From Deltaproteobacteria bacterium (GTDB lineage: Bacteria; Desulfobacterota; Syntrophia; Syntrophales; JACQWR01), in contig JAPLJV010000021.1 in assembly GCA_026388415.1 (NCBI GenBank), forward strand, positions 1-40,870: 40,870 nucleotides of DNA, read 5' to 3'. The notes beneath the pieces are model-generated. The model searched no databases. It was not told the DNA's origin and saw only the letters and a program-made list of their open reading frames with translations. The position numbers and the translations under genes are program-made. Of this stretch, positions 7,527 to 15,587 are shown in pieces. Every line of letters begins with the position of its first letter. Position 1 is the stretch's first letter.

Positions 7527-7985
7527 TCATAACTCTATGATCATTGCCACTTCGTCACAGTAATCGGGATATTTTGAACAGCGAAAGCAATCCGACCATA
7601 TTTTTTCCGAGAGGGAGGAGCGGTCCACCACCTTAAAACCAAGGTGAGAAAAAAACTCTTTTTGGTAGGTTAAGGTAAATATCCGGTACAGTTCGAGGGT
7701 AATGGCTTCCGAGACGCAGGCCTCCACGAGATTTCTGGCAATCCCCTTCCCCCTGTACGGCTCATCAACATAGAGGGAACGGATTTCGGCCAGGTTTTCC
7801 CATATGATATTCATGGCGCAAATGCCCTGAATATGACGGCTTTCTTCGTCGCAGTAAACAAAAAAATCCCGCAGACTGCCGTAGATGTCCATGAGGGAGC
7901 GGTGCAACATCTCCTCCCGGCCGGCCGACACGTTGATCATCCGATGAATTGTTTTTACATCACCGATGCAGGCTTTTCTTAACAT
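7527..7985 (-). CDS. GNAT N-acetyltransferase, ArgA-like (short N-acetylglutamate synthase type)
   Basis: This 152-residue GNAT protein has the acetyl-CoA loop 'YRGKGIARNLVEACVSEA' (about 96-113). The C-terminal segment 'KIWSDCFRCSKYPDYCDEVA' is characteristic of the stand-alone ArgA-like acetyltransferases that make N-acetylglutamate, the first step of arginine synthesis. No other arginine genes are nearby, so the substrate is inferred from family resemblance. It lies between recN and mltA on the same strand; a family B repeat separates it from recN. Confidence 0.8.
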   Translation of the reverse strand: MLRKACIGDVKTIHRMINVSAGREEMLHRSLMDIYGSLRDFFVYCDEESRHIQGICAMNIIWENLAEIRSLYVDEPYRGKGIARNLVEACVSEAITLELYRIFTLTYQKEFFSHLGFKVVDRSSLSEKIWSDCFRCSKYPDYCDEVAMIIEL

Positions 7986-8021
7986 TGCAAATCTCCCTCA
8001 CCTTGGCTCGAGACGCTTTTT

Positions 8022-8053
8022 GTCATCCCCGAGTGCTTCTATCGGGGATCTGG
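8022..8053. repeat. Family B half-repeat overlapping the end of recN
   Basis: GTCATCCCCGA, a 9-nt loop, then TCGGGGATCTGG: the 8-bp stem ATCCCCGA/TCGGGGAT flanked by GTC and CTGG is the same design as the element at 3910-3978. The recN stop codon lies inside the loop, so the last recN codons (about 'PDPR') are encoded by the repeat. Confidence 0.65.
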
Positions 8054-9727
8054 TTTTGACGCATTCAGCATTTCCCGTGCGTGTTCCCTCGCTTTATCCG
8101 TTAGTTCGACACCGGCCAGCATTCGGGCTATTTCCTCAAGGCGCTCCTCTTCCGTCAGGGAACGAATGATCGTCATCGTGCGCCCGGCCGTTTCCTGCTT
8201 GGCAACGAGAAAGTGGCGGTTCGCAAAGCAGGCAATCTGAGGCAAATGGGTAATACAGATGACCTGGTAATGTCCGGACACGTCTCTGAGCTTTTCTCCG
8301 ACGATCTCGGCGACCGCTCCGCCGATGCCGCTATCCACTTCATCAAATATAATTGTCCCTACCGAACCGCTGCCGGCCAAAACCTTCTTCATGGCCAACA
8401 CTATCCGCGAGAGTTCGCCGCCGGAGGCGATCCGCGCCAGGGGTTTCAATTCTTCGCCCCGATTCGTGGAAAGGTAAAACTCGACGTCATCCATGCCCTT
8501 TGCGTTCAGAAACTGTTCTCCACCTGCCGGTAACTTTTGCAGTAACACCTCAAAGGCAGCCTTATCCATTTTCAAGGTATGAATTTCGGCCTCGATGGCC
8601 GACTGGAGCCGCGCTGCCGTCTGCCGTCTTTGCCCGGAAAGAAGGTGTGCCTGGTCTTGCAGCCTGGATTTAATCTCAAGCAACGATTTCTTTTTTTGTT
8701 CGACCTCCTCATGAAGCGCGGATTTATCCCCCAGTGATTTTTCCAAATCCGCTTTACTTTTTAAAACAGCCGCAAGCGTTCCTCCATATTTACGTTTCAA
8801 CAGGCTTAAAAGCTCCAGGCGCTCCTCAATTGCCTCCAGACGGCGCGGATCAATAGATAGATTTTTTCCGTAATCGCGCAGGCCTAACGCTATATCCTCC
8901 AATTGATAATATATACCGTCCAGGTCCTGTTCCGCTATCCTCATTCCCGCATCAATCTTTTTTATCTCCCTGATATTATTAAAGACAAAGCGGAGTCCTT
9001 CCAGCACGGAGCCCTGGCTGCCGTAAAGCTTATCATGGGCCGTATCGGCATAGGCGATTAATTTCTGCGTGTGGGTAATAACTCTCTTTTCGTCCTGCAA
9101 TAATTCATCTTCCCCCGGACTGACAGCAGCATCCACGATATCCCTAAGCTGAAACCGGTGCAGTTCTTCCAATGCCTTGTTACCGGCTTGCTGAGATTCA
9201 AGCTCCGCCAGGCTGGACTTCAAGGACAAGTAGTCGCCATAGAATCCTTCATACTCCTGCCGGACGGCCCGCAGACCACCGAAGTCATCCAGAATATCAA
9301 TATGGTTTTCCTTATTGAGAAGCACCTGATGTTCGCGCTGACCACAAATATTTACCAATAACTCGCATACGGAAGACAGCATTCCCAGGTTGCCGATACT
9401 GCCGTTGATAAAAACCTTGTTTTTCCCGGAGCGCGAGATTGTCCTTTTGATGATTAATTGATCGCCGCCATCAAGACCAAGTTCTTGCAGCTTTTCCTGG
9501 AGGGGTTCCATCCCGGCAATATGAAAACAGGCCTCCACCAGCGCCGTCTCTTCGGTAGACCGGATCATGTCTGTTGACGCCCGATCTCCCAGCAACAGAC
9601 TTATCGCGCCGATAATAATTGACTTACCGGCACCGGTTTCTCCGGATATTAAATTCAGACCGTCGCCGAAGGAAACTTGCAGCTCGTCAATGATCGCGAA
9701 GTTTCTGATCAACAAGTCAGTCAACAT
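8039..9727 (-). CDS. recN: DNA repair protein RecN
   Basis: RecN is an SMC-like ATPase used in double-strand-break repair. This protein is about 562 residues: Walker A 'GETGAGKS' near the N-terminus, a long coiled-coil middle with zinc-hook-free turn, the ABC signature 'IASGGELSRIVLAMK', and Walker B 'TIIFDEVDSGIGG'. The frame stays open ten codons further upstream (to 9757), but 'MLTDLLIRNFAIIDEL' at 9727 is the normal RecN start. That start overlaps the nadK stop by 11 nt, so the pair is likely translationally coupled. The last few residues come from a repeat. Confidence 0.95.
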   Translation of the reverse strand: MLTDLLIRNFAIIDELQVSFGDGLNLISGETGAGKSIIIGAISLLLGDRASTDMIRSTEETALVEACFHIAGMEPLQEKLQELGLDGGDQLIIKRTISRSGKNKVFINGSIGNLGMLSSVCELLVNICGQREHQVLLNKENHIDILDDFGGLRAVRQEYEGFYGDYLSLKSSLAELESQQAGNKALEELHRFQLRDIVDAAVSPGEDELLQDEKRVITHTQKLIAYADTAHDKLYGSQGSVLEGLRFVFNNIREIKKIDAGMRIAEQDLDGIYYQLEDIALGLRDYGKNLSIDPRRLEAIEERLELLSLLKRKYGGTLAAVLKSKADLEKSLGDKSALHEEVEQKKKSLLEIKSRLQDQAHLLSGQRRQTAARLQSAIEAEIHTLKMDKAAFEVLLQKLPAGGEQFLNAKGMDDVEFYLSTNRGEELKPLARIASGGELSRIVLAMKKVLAGSGSVGTIIFDEVDSGIGGAVAEIVGEKLRDVSGHYQVICITHLPQIACFANRHFLVAKQETAGRTMTIIRSLTEEERLEEIARMLAGVELTDKAREHAREMLNASKPDPR

Positions 9728-10634
9728 AAGGAGTCCGCTCAGGCAGGGGCGACGCATGCGTCGCTCCTGCGTTTACGAGGCCAACCCAGCCGAGCTTGGT
9801 GCGTAAAATCTCCAGATAGTCGCGGTGGGGAGAAGAAACAAGGGTAGTTACGTGCTGTGATTTTTTTATTTTCAAGGTGTCGCCGGATTTTAATGATAAG
9901 GAAACCTGTCCGTCCAGGGTTAACATCGCCCCCTGCTCTTTGGTGCGCAGAATTACCTGCACGCAAACATCGGCCGGCAGGATGATCGGACGGTTGGTCA
10001 GGGTGTGGGGGCAGATCGGATTAATGATGATGACGTTCTGCTGGGGAAAAACAATCGGCCCGCCGGCCGAAAGGGAATAAGCCGTTGATCCCGTGGGTGT
10101 GGCAACGATAAGCCCGTCAGCCTTGTAAGTTATGAGATAACGACCGTCTACATACGTCTCCAGGGAGATTATCCGGGAGAGATGGGCTCGATTCAAAACA
10201 ACATCGTTGAGGACCGTGTAGATCTTTTCATCCCCCTCCTGATCGTTTAACGCGGCGTCGAGCATCATTCTTTGATCAGCCTCGAAATCTCCTCTAAGAA
10301 TGATTTCCAGGGCTTCATACATCTCATTGAGGTTAACCTCGGTAAGGTATCCAAACCCGCCCAGGTTAATACCGACGATAGGCGTAGCGTATCCCAGTGT
10401 GAAACGTGCCGTGCGCAGGATCGTGCCGTCACCGCCAAAGACTATGAGCAGATCAACGTTGGCGGCCAGCGTCTTGCGTTCCAAGCCCTGTTCATCGCAG
10501 AGCCTTGCGGCAATCCCCTTTTCCAGTAATACCTCAATACCCCGCTTTCTGAGCCAATCGCGCAGTGCCAGGGTATAATCCGGTGCTTTCTCCTTTTTGA
10601 CATTCGCCACAATGCCGATTTTTTTTATCTCCAT
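9717..10634 (-). CDS. nadK: NAD kinase
   Basis: NadK phosphorylates NAD to NADP. The 305-residue protein has the 'FGGDGTILRTAR' motif (about 66-77), 'GINLGGFGYLTEVNL' and the signature 'TPTGSTAYSLSAGGPI'. Family members usually end soon after the 'LRTKLGW' seen here; in this gene a further 22 residues or so follow ('VGLVNAGATHASPLPER...'), encoded by a 28-bp palindrome (9743-9770). The extension also carries the overlap with the recN start. The enzyme core looks intact. nadK-recN is a common bacterial gene pair. Confidence 0.95.
   Translation of the reverse strand: MEIKKIGIVANVKKEKAPDYTLALRDWLRKRGIEVLLEKGIAARLCDEQGLERKTLAANVDLLIVFGGDGTILRTARFTLGYATPIVGINLGGFGYLTEVNLNEMYEALEIILRGDFEADQRMMLDAALNDQEGDEKIYTVLNDVVLNRAHLSRIISLETYVDGRYLITYKADGLIVATPTGSTAYSLSAGGPIVFPQQNVIIINPICPHTLTNRPIILPADVCVQVILRTKEQGAMLTLDGQVSLSLKSGDTLKIKKSQHVTTLVSSPHRDYLEILRTKLGWVGLVNAGATHASPLPERTPYVD
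9743..9770. repeat. 28-bp near-perfect palindrome within the 3' end of nadK
   Basis: GCAGGGGCGACGCA followed by TGCGTCGCTCCTGC is self-complementary except for one G-T pair. It lies inside the nadK reading frame, a few codons before the stop, and just upstream of the recN start. REP-like palindromes of this GGGGCGAC type are common dispersed elements; no second copy is in the window. Confidence 0.6.
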
Positions 10635-10727
10635 GATCGCACCACAAGGAAATCCTCACTTACGAATCCCGTTTATCGAGGTTCGATTTTACCAAGTAAT
10701 AATTGTTCTGATCGTTTGGTTCCTTGA

Positions 10728-11849
10728 TCAGCGAAGCGGGCGGATTTGAGCCGGATCCAGGATATTGATCCGCACCTTATCCTCCAGAATCTCGCAGACA
10801 TTGATGCCTTTTTTCAGCGCGCAATTTACTATTGGAGCACTGGGCCGCATTTTTGATTTGTCGGCGGTAAAAATCAGGCCCAACTGATAAAACGCACTCC
10901 CGGAAAGGGACTTCTTAGTGATTAACCAGTCCAGGGATAGCTTACCTTGAGGGGTATTGTCGAAAGATAACGGCTTCTCCACCTTCACCATCTGCAAGGA
11001 TGAGGATAAAAGAATTATTTTCTGCAATACAGAAGCGATACTCTGACCGCTGACGATCTTCACCACGTGATAATTCTTCCCGTTCGACTGGATAATGTCG
11101 GCCAGAACATCGGGCATACGTCCTGCGTGATCCAGCATGATGGTCGTCCCGTCTTCCAGTTCTACGACCGGGACTATTGCGCGGTCAACGATGATCTGAC
11201 CGGATTCGGGCAGGGGAATATAATGGTTGCCACTGGTAATTACCTTGCCATATAACTGCTCAATTACCTTACGGAGAACGTGCAGATATTTCTCAGTAGC
11301 GGGGGGGGGCATGGCCGGGGCGGAAGGAGAAAGCTTGCTACGCGGAATTTTTATAACCTGACCGGGATAAATCTTGTTGAAGTCAGTAACTTCCGGATTC
11401 AACTGTTTAATCAACCTTAATACTTTTACCGCCTCGGATGGCGACGTATTCAGCTCAGAGATGATGATGCTGGTTATGGAATCACCCTCTTTGGCCGTGT
11501 AATTACCGACCTCCGATAGACCGCTTTTTTCTCCCGGAAGCGTCAGGATGAGCTTCTGCCCGGGATAAATTCGGTTTAAATCAGTGATATGGGGGTTTAA
11601 CCGCCTGATCATCTTGTAATTCGGGGTTGTCCAGCCCAGTTTCTGGACGATACGGGAAATCGAGTCCCCGCTTCTGATAACGTAGGCTTGTTTATTGTCA
11701 TTACCGGGAGCCGCTTTTTGAAAGCTAAGATGAGCGGTACCCTCGGCCGCCATAAGTGAGACTGACGGCAAGAGAAGCAACAACGGCATGACCCAGAAAA
11801 ACCGGAAAAACTTGTGGCAGCACAGCAAGTAACAATTTTCTTTTATCAT
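10728..11849 (-). CDS. Secreted LysM-domain protein of unknown function
   Basis: This protein of about 373 residues has a signal peptide (hydrophobic 'FFWVMPLLLLLPSVSLMAA') and two LysM peptidoglycan-binding modules, 'YVIRSGDSISRIVQKLGW...YPGQKLIL' and 'YTAKEGDSITSIIISEL...YPGQVIKI'. A C-terminal region of about 190 residues follows that I do not recognise. It should bind the cell wall in the periplasm. The start at 11849 was chosen because AAAGGA lies 8 nt before that ATG; the frame itself opens at 11882. The gene stands alone behind a strong promoter. Confidence 0.75.
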   Translation of the reverse strand: MIKENCYLLCCHKFFRFFWVMPLLLLLPSVSLMAAEGTAHLSFQKAAPGNDNKQAYVIRSGDSISRIVQKLGWTTPNYKMIRRLNPHITDLNRIYPGQKLILTLPGEKSGLSEVGNYTAKEGDSITSIIISELNTSPSEAVKVLRLIKQLNPEVTDFNKIYPGQVIKIPRSKLSPSAPAMPPPATEKYLHVLRKVIEQLYGKVITSGNHYIPLPESGQIIVDRAIVPVVELEDGTTIMLDHAGRMPDVLADIIQSNGKNYHVVKIVSGQSIASVLQKIILLSSSLQMVKVEKPLSFDNTPQGKLSLDWLITKKSLSGSAFYQLGLIFTADKSKMRPSAPIVNCALKKGINVCEILEDKVRINILDPAQIRPLR

Positions 11850-11899
11850 GATGGTCATCCTTTCTTTGTTTTGATCAGGCATTGCTTTTTGACGGGAAA

Positions 11900-11928
11900 A
11901 CTATAAGCAGAACGGACTTGTATGTCAA
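11900..11928 (-). promoter_or_regulatory. Strong sigma70-type promoter for the LysM gene
   Basis: On the minus strand TTGACA, a 17-nt spacer and TATAGT lie about 50 nt upstream of the start codon. A second TTGACATA copy sits 13 nt further upstream. Confidence 0.72.
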
Positions 11929-12045
11929 GAAAATATGTCAAGAAGATTTTTTCACAGCATATTGTGTCAGACTCTTGTTGACAGCCCCCTATTCTCTTGA
12001 CAGCCTCGCCAAACTGCGTTAGCTTCGCCTCAAAGGAGAATATCA

Positions 12046-13170
12046 ATGGGACTACTGAAGGGAACCTGGAGCTTCTCACGCTACCATATAATCGGCAAGA
12101 TGCCTGAACAATTCAATGATTTCATTGACGAGCGCCTTAAACAGTATGCCTTCTCCAGCATGGCAGGAGAGGCCCTGGAAAAAAATATGGGCTGGACGAG
12201 CTTGGAAAACGTGCTGGATACCGATTTCACCTATGCAAAATATAAGTGCGGTGAACACCTCATATTTTCCCTACGTTCCGACCGCCGCCCCGTTCCTCCC
12301 TCCCTCCTGAAACTTAAAGTGATGGAGGCCGAAAAGAAAAAGCTTGCCGGGAGCGACAAGAAAAGGCTCTACCGCCATGAACGTGAAGAAATTAAGGAAA
12401 GGGTGCAACTGGAACTGCAAACCAAGGCCCTTAACGTTCCCTCTTTTTATGAGCTTTGCTGGTCACCGGAGAAAAAAAGCATAATATTTGGTTCCCTGGC
12501 GCCTAAGGTTATTGAAGAATTTGGAACATACTTCAAGGAATCCTTCCAGCTTACCTTGCTGCCCTTTTTGCCCTGGGAATCCTATCCCGCCGGGGGGAAG
12601 CAAGAAAAGATCGCGGACGCGGCAAGCAATGAAATCGTCAATCAACAACACCCGGATGCCAACGCCGCAACGAATCCTGTTTTCTGGGGCAGAGAATTTC
12701 TTACCTGGTTATGGTTCAAAAGCGAAGAACGGAACGGCATTATTGCTATCCCTGACAAGTATGAGATTGAACTCATATTTCTGCAAAGACTGGTTCTGAC
12801 CTCGGGCGATGGGGAATATTCGGAAACCGTCGTCTGTCAGGGATTACACTCCGACATGAAGGAAGCCAGGGAAGCACTCCGTCAGGGGAAAAAAATTACC
12901 GAAGCCCGACTGAGGCTGACCAATGACGCTACCAAATGGGAGTTTACTTTCAAGGCCGATTATTTCCAGTACCAGTCTTTAAAATTGCCGACGACTACGG
13001 ACAGCGAAGACGAGCCGGATCGGGAAGGGCAAAATATGGAGAGGATTTACCTTGTTGAAACAGCCATAGAAACGATGGACCGGCTTTTTGCCGCCTTCTT
13101 CCGCCTGCGTCATTCCCCCCAATGGGAGAAGGAGGAACTTCCGCGCATGGGAAAATGGCTGAACAAATAA
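12046..13170 (+). CDS. rdgC: RdgC-like recombination-associated protein
   Basis: This 374-residue soluble protein resembles RdgC (PF04381), a ring-shaped DNA-binding protein that restrains RecA. Supporting features are the N-terminal 'FDEF..ERLKQYAFSSMAGEALEKNMGWTSL'-type start, 'RRPVPPSLLKLKVMEAEKKK' followed by a charged helix 'RLYRHEREEIKERVQLEL', and 'SPEKKSIIFGSLAPKVIEEF', matching the order of elements in E. coli RdgC. It is about 70 residues longer than the E. coli protein, with an insertion around residues 185-225. RdgC is best known from beta- and gammaproteobacteria, so this is a divergent member. An AAAGGAGA site precedes the ATG. Confidence 0.72.
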   Translation: MGLLKGTWSFSRYHIIGKMPEQFNDFIDERLKQYAFSSMAGEALEKNMGWTSLENVLDTDFTYAKYKCGEHLIFSLRSDRRPVPPSLLKLKVMEAEKKKLAGSDKKRLYRHEREEIKERVQLELQTKALNVPSFYELCWSPEKKSIIFGSLAPKVIEEFGTYFKESFQLTLLPFLPWESYPAGGKQEKIADAASNEIVNQQHPDANAATNPVFWGREFLTWLWFKSEERNGIIAIPDKYEIELIFLQRLVLTSGDGEYSETVVCQGLHSDMKEAREALRQGKKITEARLRLTNDATKWEFTFKADYFQYQSLKLPTTTDSEDEPDREGQNMERIYLVETAIETMDRLFAAFFRLRHSPQWEKEELPRMGKWLNK

Positions 13171-13196
13171 TGACTTTAACACGATAGGAGTCGCCA

Positions 13197-13847
13197 GTGT
13201 TTGATTTGCACACCCATTCTATTTTCAGCGATGGAGAACTGATCCCTTCGGAGCTGATCCGGCGCGCCAAAGTCGCCGGTTACAGAGCCATTGCCATTAC
13301 GGATCATGGCGATCAGTCCAATGTGGATTTTGTTATCCCCCGCATCGTAAAAGTCTGCCGTAAATTGTCGGAGGCCTACGACATCAAGGTCATTCCGGGC
13401 ATTGAATTGACGCACGTCCCGCCCATATATATCGCCGAACTGGCTAAAGAAGTTCGCGGTTTGGGCGCCCGGATCGTTTTAGTGCATGGTGAGACAATTG
13501 CCGAGCCGGTAGCGCCGGGGACAAATCTGGCCGCACTGCAATCAGACATTGATATTCTGGCCCATCCCGGCCTGATAACCGAAGCAGAAGCCTCGCTGGC
13601 AGGCGAGAAGGGCATATATTTAGAAATCACCACCCGCCGCGGACATAGTTTGACTAACGGACATGTATTAAAAACAGCCCGCCAATGCGGGGCCAAGCTT
13701 GTTTTAAATACGGACACCCATTCCCCTGATGATATTGTCTCACGAAGCCAGGCACAAAATATAGCTCGCGGCGCCGGTATGACTGAGGATGAAGTTGCCG
13801 CAATGTTCAAAAACTCTGACTGCCTGGCTGAAAAGGTTTGGGCATGA
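13197..13847 (+). CDS. PHP-domain phosphoesterase (histidinol-phosphatase-like)
   Basis: This 216-residue PHP-fold metal-dependent hydrolase has the motifs 'DLHTHSIFSDGEL' at the N-terminus, 'AITDHGDQSN' (about 35-44), 'IPGIELTHV', 'ILAHPG' and 'LNTDTHSPDD', which together make the trinuclear metal site. The substrate is unknown: relatives are annotated as histidinol-phosphatase-domain proteins, but there are no his genes here. The start is a GTG with AGGAG 8 nt upstream. It lies 26 nt after the RdgC-like gene and 51 nt before the HD-GYP gene, so the three may form an operon. Confidence 0.85.
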   Translation: MFDLHTHSIFSDGELIPSELIRRAKVAGYRAIAITDHGDQSNVDFVIPRIVKVCRKLSEAYDIKVIPGIELTHVPPIYIAELAKEVRGLGARIVLVHGETIAEPVAPGTNLAALQSDIDILAHPGLITEAEASLAGEKGIYLEITTRRGHSLTNGHVLKTARQCGAKLVLNTDTHSPDDIVSRSQAQNIARGAGMTEDEVAAMFKNSDCLAEKVWA

Positions 13848-13898
13848 ATTAACATCTCTTTTAACGGAAAAACCATGAAAGCTAAGGGGGAAAACGAA

Positions 13899-15587
13899 AT
13901 GACAGAATATACCGAAGACACCCAGATCAATCGTCTCCTGAGTACCTTGGTGCGTGAAGTGAAGGGATATACAGAACATCAACTGGAATTAATCCGTAAA
14001 CTTACCCAGATAGGGGTCGCCCTGTCGGCGGAAAAAAATATTGACCGTCTTCTGGAATTAATTGTGGACGAGGCGCGTAATTTTACCCAGGCCGATGGGG
14101 GTACTCTTTACATCATGTCGGACGACGAAACGGCGCTGCAATTTGCTATCGTACAAAACACCAAACTAAACATTCGCATGGGTGGGACCGGCAGTAAAAT
14201 TACCTGGCCGCCCGTAATGCTGAAAAATGCCGATGGAAGCCCCAACTTTACCAATGTTTCCGCCTACGCCGCCATTTCAGGTAAAGTAGTCAACATTACT
14301 GATGTTTATGATGCGCATGGCTTCGATTTTCGAGGCACCCGCAAATTCGATGCCGATACCGGCTACCGATCCCAATCCATGCTGGTGGTCCCACTGAAAA
14401 ATCACGAAAATGATATTATCGGCGTCTTGCAGTTGCTAAATGCCCAGGAGAGCGTCGAGAATACTGTCGTTAATTTCTCTCATGAATGCCAACAGATGAC
14501 CGAATCATTAGCCTCTCAGGCTGCGGTAGCCCTTTCCAACAACCTCCTGATCCGTAATCTGGAAAATCTTTTGAACTCATTTATCAAGTCCATAGCCACG
14601 GCTGTTGACGAAAAATCACCTTATACCGGTGGCCATGTTAAGCGTGTCGCGGAGCTAACTGTTACTATTGCGAAAATAATAAATGATATTACTGCCGGCC
14701 CTTATGCCAGTACGCATTTTGATGACAAGCTTCTGGAAGAACTGCGAATGGCCGCCTGGCTGCACGACATAGGCAAGATCACGACGCCGGAATACGTCGT
14801 TGATAAAGCCACGAAGCTGGAAACCATTTACGACCGGATAGAAACGTTAAAGGTGCGCTTTGAGGTACTCAAGCGGGATCGTCAACTAGAAACTTGTCGA
14901 GGGGGGATCAGCGATGATGCATCTGGAATGTCCGGGAAGAAAGCATCCGAAACCTCGCGCCCGGAGATACAAGATAGTGAACAGGCAGATGAACGCTTGA
15001 AGAGTTTGGCCGCTGATTTTAATTTCCTGGTTACTGCAAACACTGGCGATGAATTTATGGCCAATGAAATGATCGCCAGGGTAAAAGATATCGGGCTGCG
15101 GACATGGATTTGTGATGGCCAGGAAATTGCCCTCCTGACGGATAATGAGATATATAACTTGACTATCGGCCGAGGCACCTTGACCAACGAAGAGCGGGAG
15201 ATCATCAACAAACATGCCATCGTAACCCATAAGATGCTTTCTCAATTACCCTTTCCCAAACACCTGAGAAATGTCCCCCGCTATGCCGCCACCCATCATG
15301 AAAAGCTTAACGGCACCGGCTATCCTTTTGGGTTGAAAGACGCAGAGATTTCCCTGCAATCACGCATCCTGGCCATCGCCGATATATTTGAAGCGCTGAC
15401 GGCCTGCGACCGTCCCTACAGGAAGGCCAAGACGCTGTCGGAAGCACTGAAAATTATGTCCTTCATGGTAAAAGACGGGCATATAGACAAAGATCTTTTC
15501 GACCTTTTTACCAAGGAAAAGATTTATCTTGATTACGCCAAGAAGGAGTTGTTACCCCAACAGATAGATAATGTAGATATTTCTTAA
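13899..15587 (+). CDS. GAF and HD-GYP domain phosphohydrolase (putative c-di-GMP phosphodiesterase)
   Basis: This cytoplasmic protein of about 562 residues has a GAF sensor domain (about 30-215) and a C-terminal HD-GYP domain. Visible catalytic motifs are 'HVKRVAELT', 'LHDIGK', 'HHEKLNGTGYPFG' (with the GYP triad) and 'ILAIADIFEALTACDRPYR'. HD-GYP enzymes degrade cyclic di-GMP. About 150 residues separate HDIGK from HHE, more than in minimal HD-GYP proteins; this spacing is known from GAF-linked relatives. I chose the ATG at 13899 because AAGGGGG lies 8 nt before it; an ATG at 13875 is possible. The 3' end overlaps the convergent M48 gene by 80 nt. Confidence 0.9.
   Translation: MTEYTEDTQINRLLSTLVREVKGYTEHQLELIRKLTQIGVALSAEKNIDRLLELIVDEARNFTQADGGTLYIMSDDETALQFAIVQNTKLNIRMGGTGSKITWPPVMLKNADGSPNFTNVSAYAAISGKVVNITDVYDAHGFDFRGTRKFDADTGYRSQSMLVVPLKNHENDIIGVLQLLNAQESVENTVVNFSHECQQMTESLASQAAVALSNNLLIRNLENLLNSFIKSIATAVDEKSPYTGGHVKRVAELTVTIAKIINDITAGPYASTHFDDKLLEELRMAAWLHDIGKITTPEYVVDKATKLETIYDRIETLKVRFEVLKRDRQLETCRGGISDDASGMSGKKASETSRPEIQDSEQADERLKSLAADFNFLVTANTGDEFMANEMIARVKDIGLRTWICDGQEIALLTDNEIYNLTIGRGTLTNEEREIINKHAIVTHKMLSQLPFPKHLRNVPRYAATHHEKLNGTGYPFGLKDAEISLQSRILAIADIFEALTACDRPYRKAKTLSEALKIMSFMVKDGHIDKDLFDLFTKEKIYLDYAKKELLPQQIDNVDIS

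Noticed and set aside
13376-13930. 184-residue open frame on the minus strand
   Set aside because: It is antisense to the PHP gene and the start of the HD-GYP gene, with no ribosome site or recognisable domain.
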